Below are positions 32,395 through 33,682 of a stretch of 33,682 nt of DNA, one piece after another. The position numbers and the translations under genes were made by a program. The stretch spans positions 1 through 33,682 of the forward strand of contig JAHJHL010000179.1 in the NCBI GenBank assembly GCA_018823905.1. The letters run 5' to 3'. Each line of letters begins with the position of its first letter. Position 1 is the first letter of the stretch. The DNA is from Alphaproteobacteria bacterium. GTDB lineage: Bacteria > Pseudomonadota > Alphaproteobacteria > Sphingomonadales > Sphingomonadaceae. Below the pieces are notes generated by a model. That model did no database searches. It saw only the letters and a program-made list of their open reading frames with translations, and was not told the origin of the DNA.

Positions 32395-33639
32395 GTGACC
32401 ATCGTGATCGGCGCCGCGCTCGATCGCAGCGTCTATGCGCTGCGCGACCTGCTCGCCAAGCATGGCGTCGCGCATCGCTGGTTCGACCCCGCCGACGGCC
32501 CGGTCCCTGCGCATCTGCTCGCCGAGCGCGATATCAGCGAGGACCAACTGCCGGTCGTGATCCTGGGCGCCGCCGACCTGCTGGTCCAGCCTACGCCCGA
32601 ACAGCTTGCGGCGGCGCTGGGACTCGACCTGCTTCCCGATGGCTCGACCGCCGATGTCATCGTCGTCGGAAGCGGGCCGGGCGGGCTCGCCGCCGCGGTC
32701 TATGCGGCGTCCGAAGGGTTGACGGTGATCGCGCTCGACGCGCTGGCGCCGGGCGGACAGGCGGGCACGTCGTCGAAGATCGAGAATTACCTCGGCTTTC
32801 CGACCGGCATTTCAGGCAATGAGCTGGCGCGGCGCGCGACGGTGCAGGCGCAGAAATTCGGCGCGCGGATCGCCGCACCGGTGCGCGCGGCGTCGATCGT
32901 GCGCGACGAGGGCGTCTATTGCCTGCACTTAGCCGACGGGCGCAAACTGCGCAGCCGCGCGGTGGTCGTCGCCTCCGGCGCGCAATATCAGCGGCTGCCG
33001 ATTGAGGGGATCGAGGCTTATGAGGGGCGCGGCATCTATTATGGCGCGACGCCGATGGAGGCGCAGCTGTGCGGCAACGCCGAGGTCACGGTCGTCGGAT
33101 CGGGCAATTCGGCAGGGCAGGGCGCAATCTATCTCGCGAGTGTCGCGAAGAAGGTTTACGTCATTTTTCGCCGCAAAAGCCTGCGCGAAACCATGTCGGA
33201 GTATCTGGTCCGGCGGCTGGAAGATCATCCGAATATCGAGATCATCCCGTCGACCGACGTGATCGCGCTGCATGGGGAGGGCGGGCTTGCCGGGCTGACC
33301 TATCGCAGCCGCGAGACTGGCGAAGAAGGCCATTGCGATTGCCGCTTCCTGTTCCTGTTCCTCGGCGCGAACCCCAACACCGGCTGGCTGCCGAAGGAAA
33401 TGGTGTGCGACGAGCGCGGCTTTGTGAAGACTGGTGCCGATATTGCGCCGGTGGAATTGGTGAAGGCGGGGTGGTCACTGGATCGGATGCCGAGCCGGTA
33501 CGAGACCAGCTGGCCACGAATCTACGCGATCGGCGATGTGCGCAAGGGATCGGTCAAGCGCGTGGCATCGTCGGTCGGCGAGGGGTCGGTGGTGGTCAGC
33601 GATATTCATCAGGCGCTGGCGGAGGTTGCGGCAACCTGA
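32395..33639 (+). CDS. Thioredoxin-reductase-like FAD-dependent oxidoreductase (C-terminal part of a split fusion)
   Basis: The first 75 residues are a thioredoxin/glutaredoxin-like fold without a CxxC (VTIVIGAALDRSVYALRDLLAKHG...LPVVIL). The rest is a thioredoxin-reductase-like flavoprotein: FAD loop VIVVGSGPGGLAAAVYA, GGQAGTSSKIENYLGFP, NADPH loop VTVVGSGNSAGQGAIYLA, and the C-terminal YAIGDVRKGSVKRVASSVGEGSVVV. The CxxC redox centre of true thioredoxin reductases is absent; YYGATPMEAQLC stands in its place, as I recall for the cyclic-nucleotide-linked subfamily. The start used here is GTG at 32395, which has no ribosome-binding site, a sign that it is normally read as part of the upstream frame. 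Its redox partner is unknown. Confidence 0.85.
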   Translation: MTIVIGAALDRSVYALRDLLAKHGVAHRWFDPADGPVPAHLLAERDISEDQLPVVILGAADLLVQPTPEQLAAALGLDLLPDGSTADVIVVGSGPGGLAAAVYAASEGLTVIALDALAPGGQAGTSSKIENYLGFPTGISGNELARRATVQAQKFGARIAAPVRAASIVRDEGVYCLHLADGRKLRSRAVVVASGAQYQRLPIEGIEAYEGRGIYYGATPMEAQLCGNAEVTVVGSGNSAGQGAIYLASVAKKVYVIFRRKSLRETMSEYLVRRLEDHPNIEIIPSTDVIALHGEGGLAGLTYRSRETGEEGHCDCRFLFLFLGANPNTGWLPKEMVCDERGFVKTGADIAPVELVKAGWSLDRMPSRYETSWPRIYAIGDVRKGSVKRVASSVGEGSVVVSDIHQALAEVAAT

Positions 33640-33640
33640 T

Positions 33641-33682
33641 CCTCCCTGTGGCGAAGCTATGGGGAGGTGGCAGCGCGAAGCG
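33641..33682. repeat. Start of a palindromic repeat, cut by the window edge
   Basis: CCTCCC at 33642-33647 and GGGAGG at 33662-33667 form a hairpin, followed by TGGCAGCGCGAAGCG, which is the opening of another common sphingomonad intergenic repeat. The rest lies beyond the window. Confidence 0.6.

Overview
The window looks like a chromosomal segment of an alphaproteobacterium of the order Sphingomonadales, most like Sphingopyxis or Sphingomonas. The evidence is high GC with strong GC3 bias, the family-specific forms of DnaE, LolC/LolD, ETF-ubiquinone oxidoreductase and IlvD, and three kinds of intergenic palindromic repeat that are common in sphingomonad genomes. This assignment is inference from sequence style and gene content; no database search was run. 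There are no tRNA or rRNA genes, no CRISPR array, no recognisable transposase and no phage genes. Most of the window is core housekeeping DNA.

Layout. 1-1262: 3' end of pyrG (CTP synthase) followed by a Crp/Fnr-type regulator. 1263-1741: a long gene-free stretch with an inverted repeat and a strongly folded segment that may be a small RNA. 1742-4736: a tightly coupled lolC-lolD-GNAT-glutathione peroxidase run (outer-membrane lipoprotein release plus two accessory enzymes). 4901-10085: dnaE and an acyl-CoA ligase. 10266-14577 (minus strand): a PA0069-type radical SAM protein, and a compact run of a degenerate uracil-DNA-glycosylase-like gene, a soluble lytic transglycosylase and moaB. 14698-19583 (plus): ETF-QO, an exported TPR protein, ispE and an N-formylglutamate amidohydrolase-like gene, all joined by short overlaps or gaps. 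19643-24630 (plus): ilvD, a small lipoprotein, the NAD(P)H-hydrate repair enzyme Nnr and rlmD. 24764-28297 (minus): two tandem MAPEG membrane proteins, a family III CoA-transferase and an MFS transporter. 28497-30514 (plus): a coupled pair of 2-oxoglutarate oxygenase and FMO-like flavoprotein. 30537-31730 (minus): ornithine/diamine-type decarboxylase. 31987-33639 (plus): a cyclic-nucleotide-binding domain and a thioredoxin-reductase-like flavoprotein.

How genes work together. The lolC/lolD pair forms two parts of one lipoprotein-releasing ABC transporter. ETF-QO passes electrons from acyl-CoA dehydrogenases to ubiquinone, and the upstream acyl-CoA ligase and the family III CoA-transferase also belong to acyl-CoA chemistry. 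The 28.5-30.5 kb oxygenase/flavoprotein pair, with a palindrome-rich AT-rich control region and a divergent transporter, is the most accessory-looking part.

Most interesting observations. (1) The cyclic-nucleotide-binding and thioredoxin-reductase-like halves at the right end are in the same reading frame and separated by one in-frame TAG and four sense codons; together they make 550 codons, the usual size of the single fused protein. (2) Three mobile-looking intergenic repeats keep a small hairpin although both arms have changed sequence in one copy, which is compensatory change. (3) A folded segment near 1.41-1.56 kb is a small-RNA candidate. (4) The ornithine decarboxylase leader contains mutually complementary G and C runs. 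(5) The TPR gene lacks a good standard start but has an ATT codon behind a GGAGG. No whole new defence or mobile system was found.
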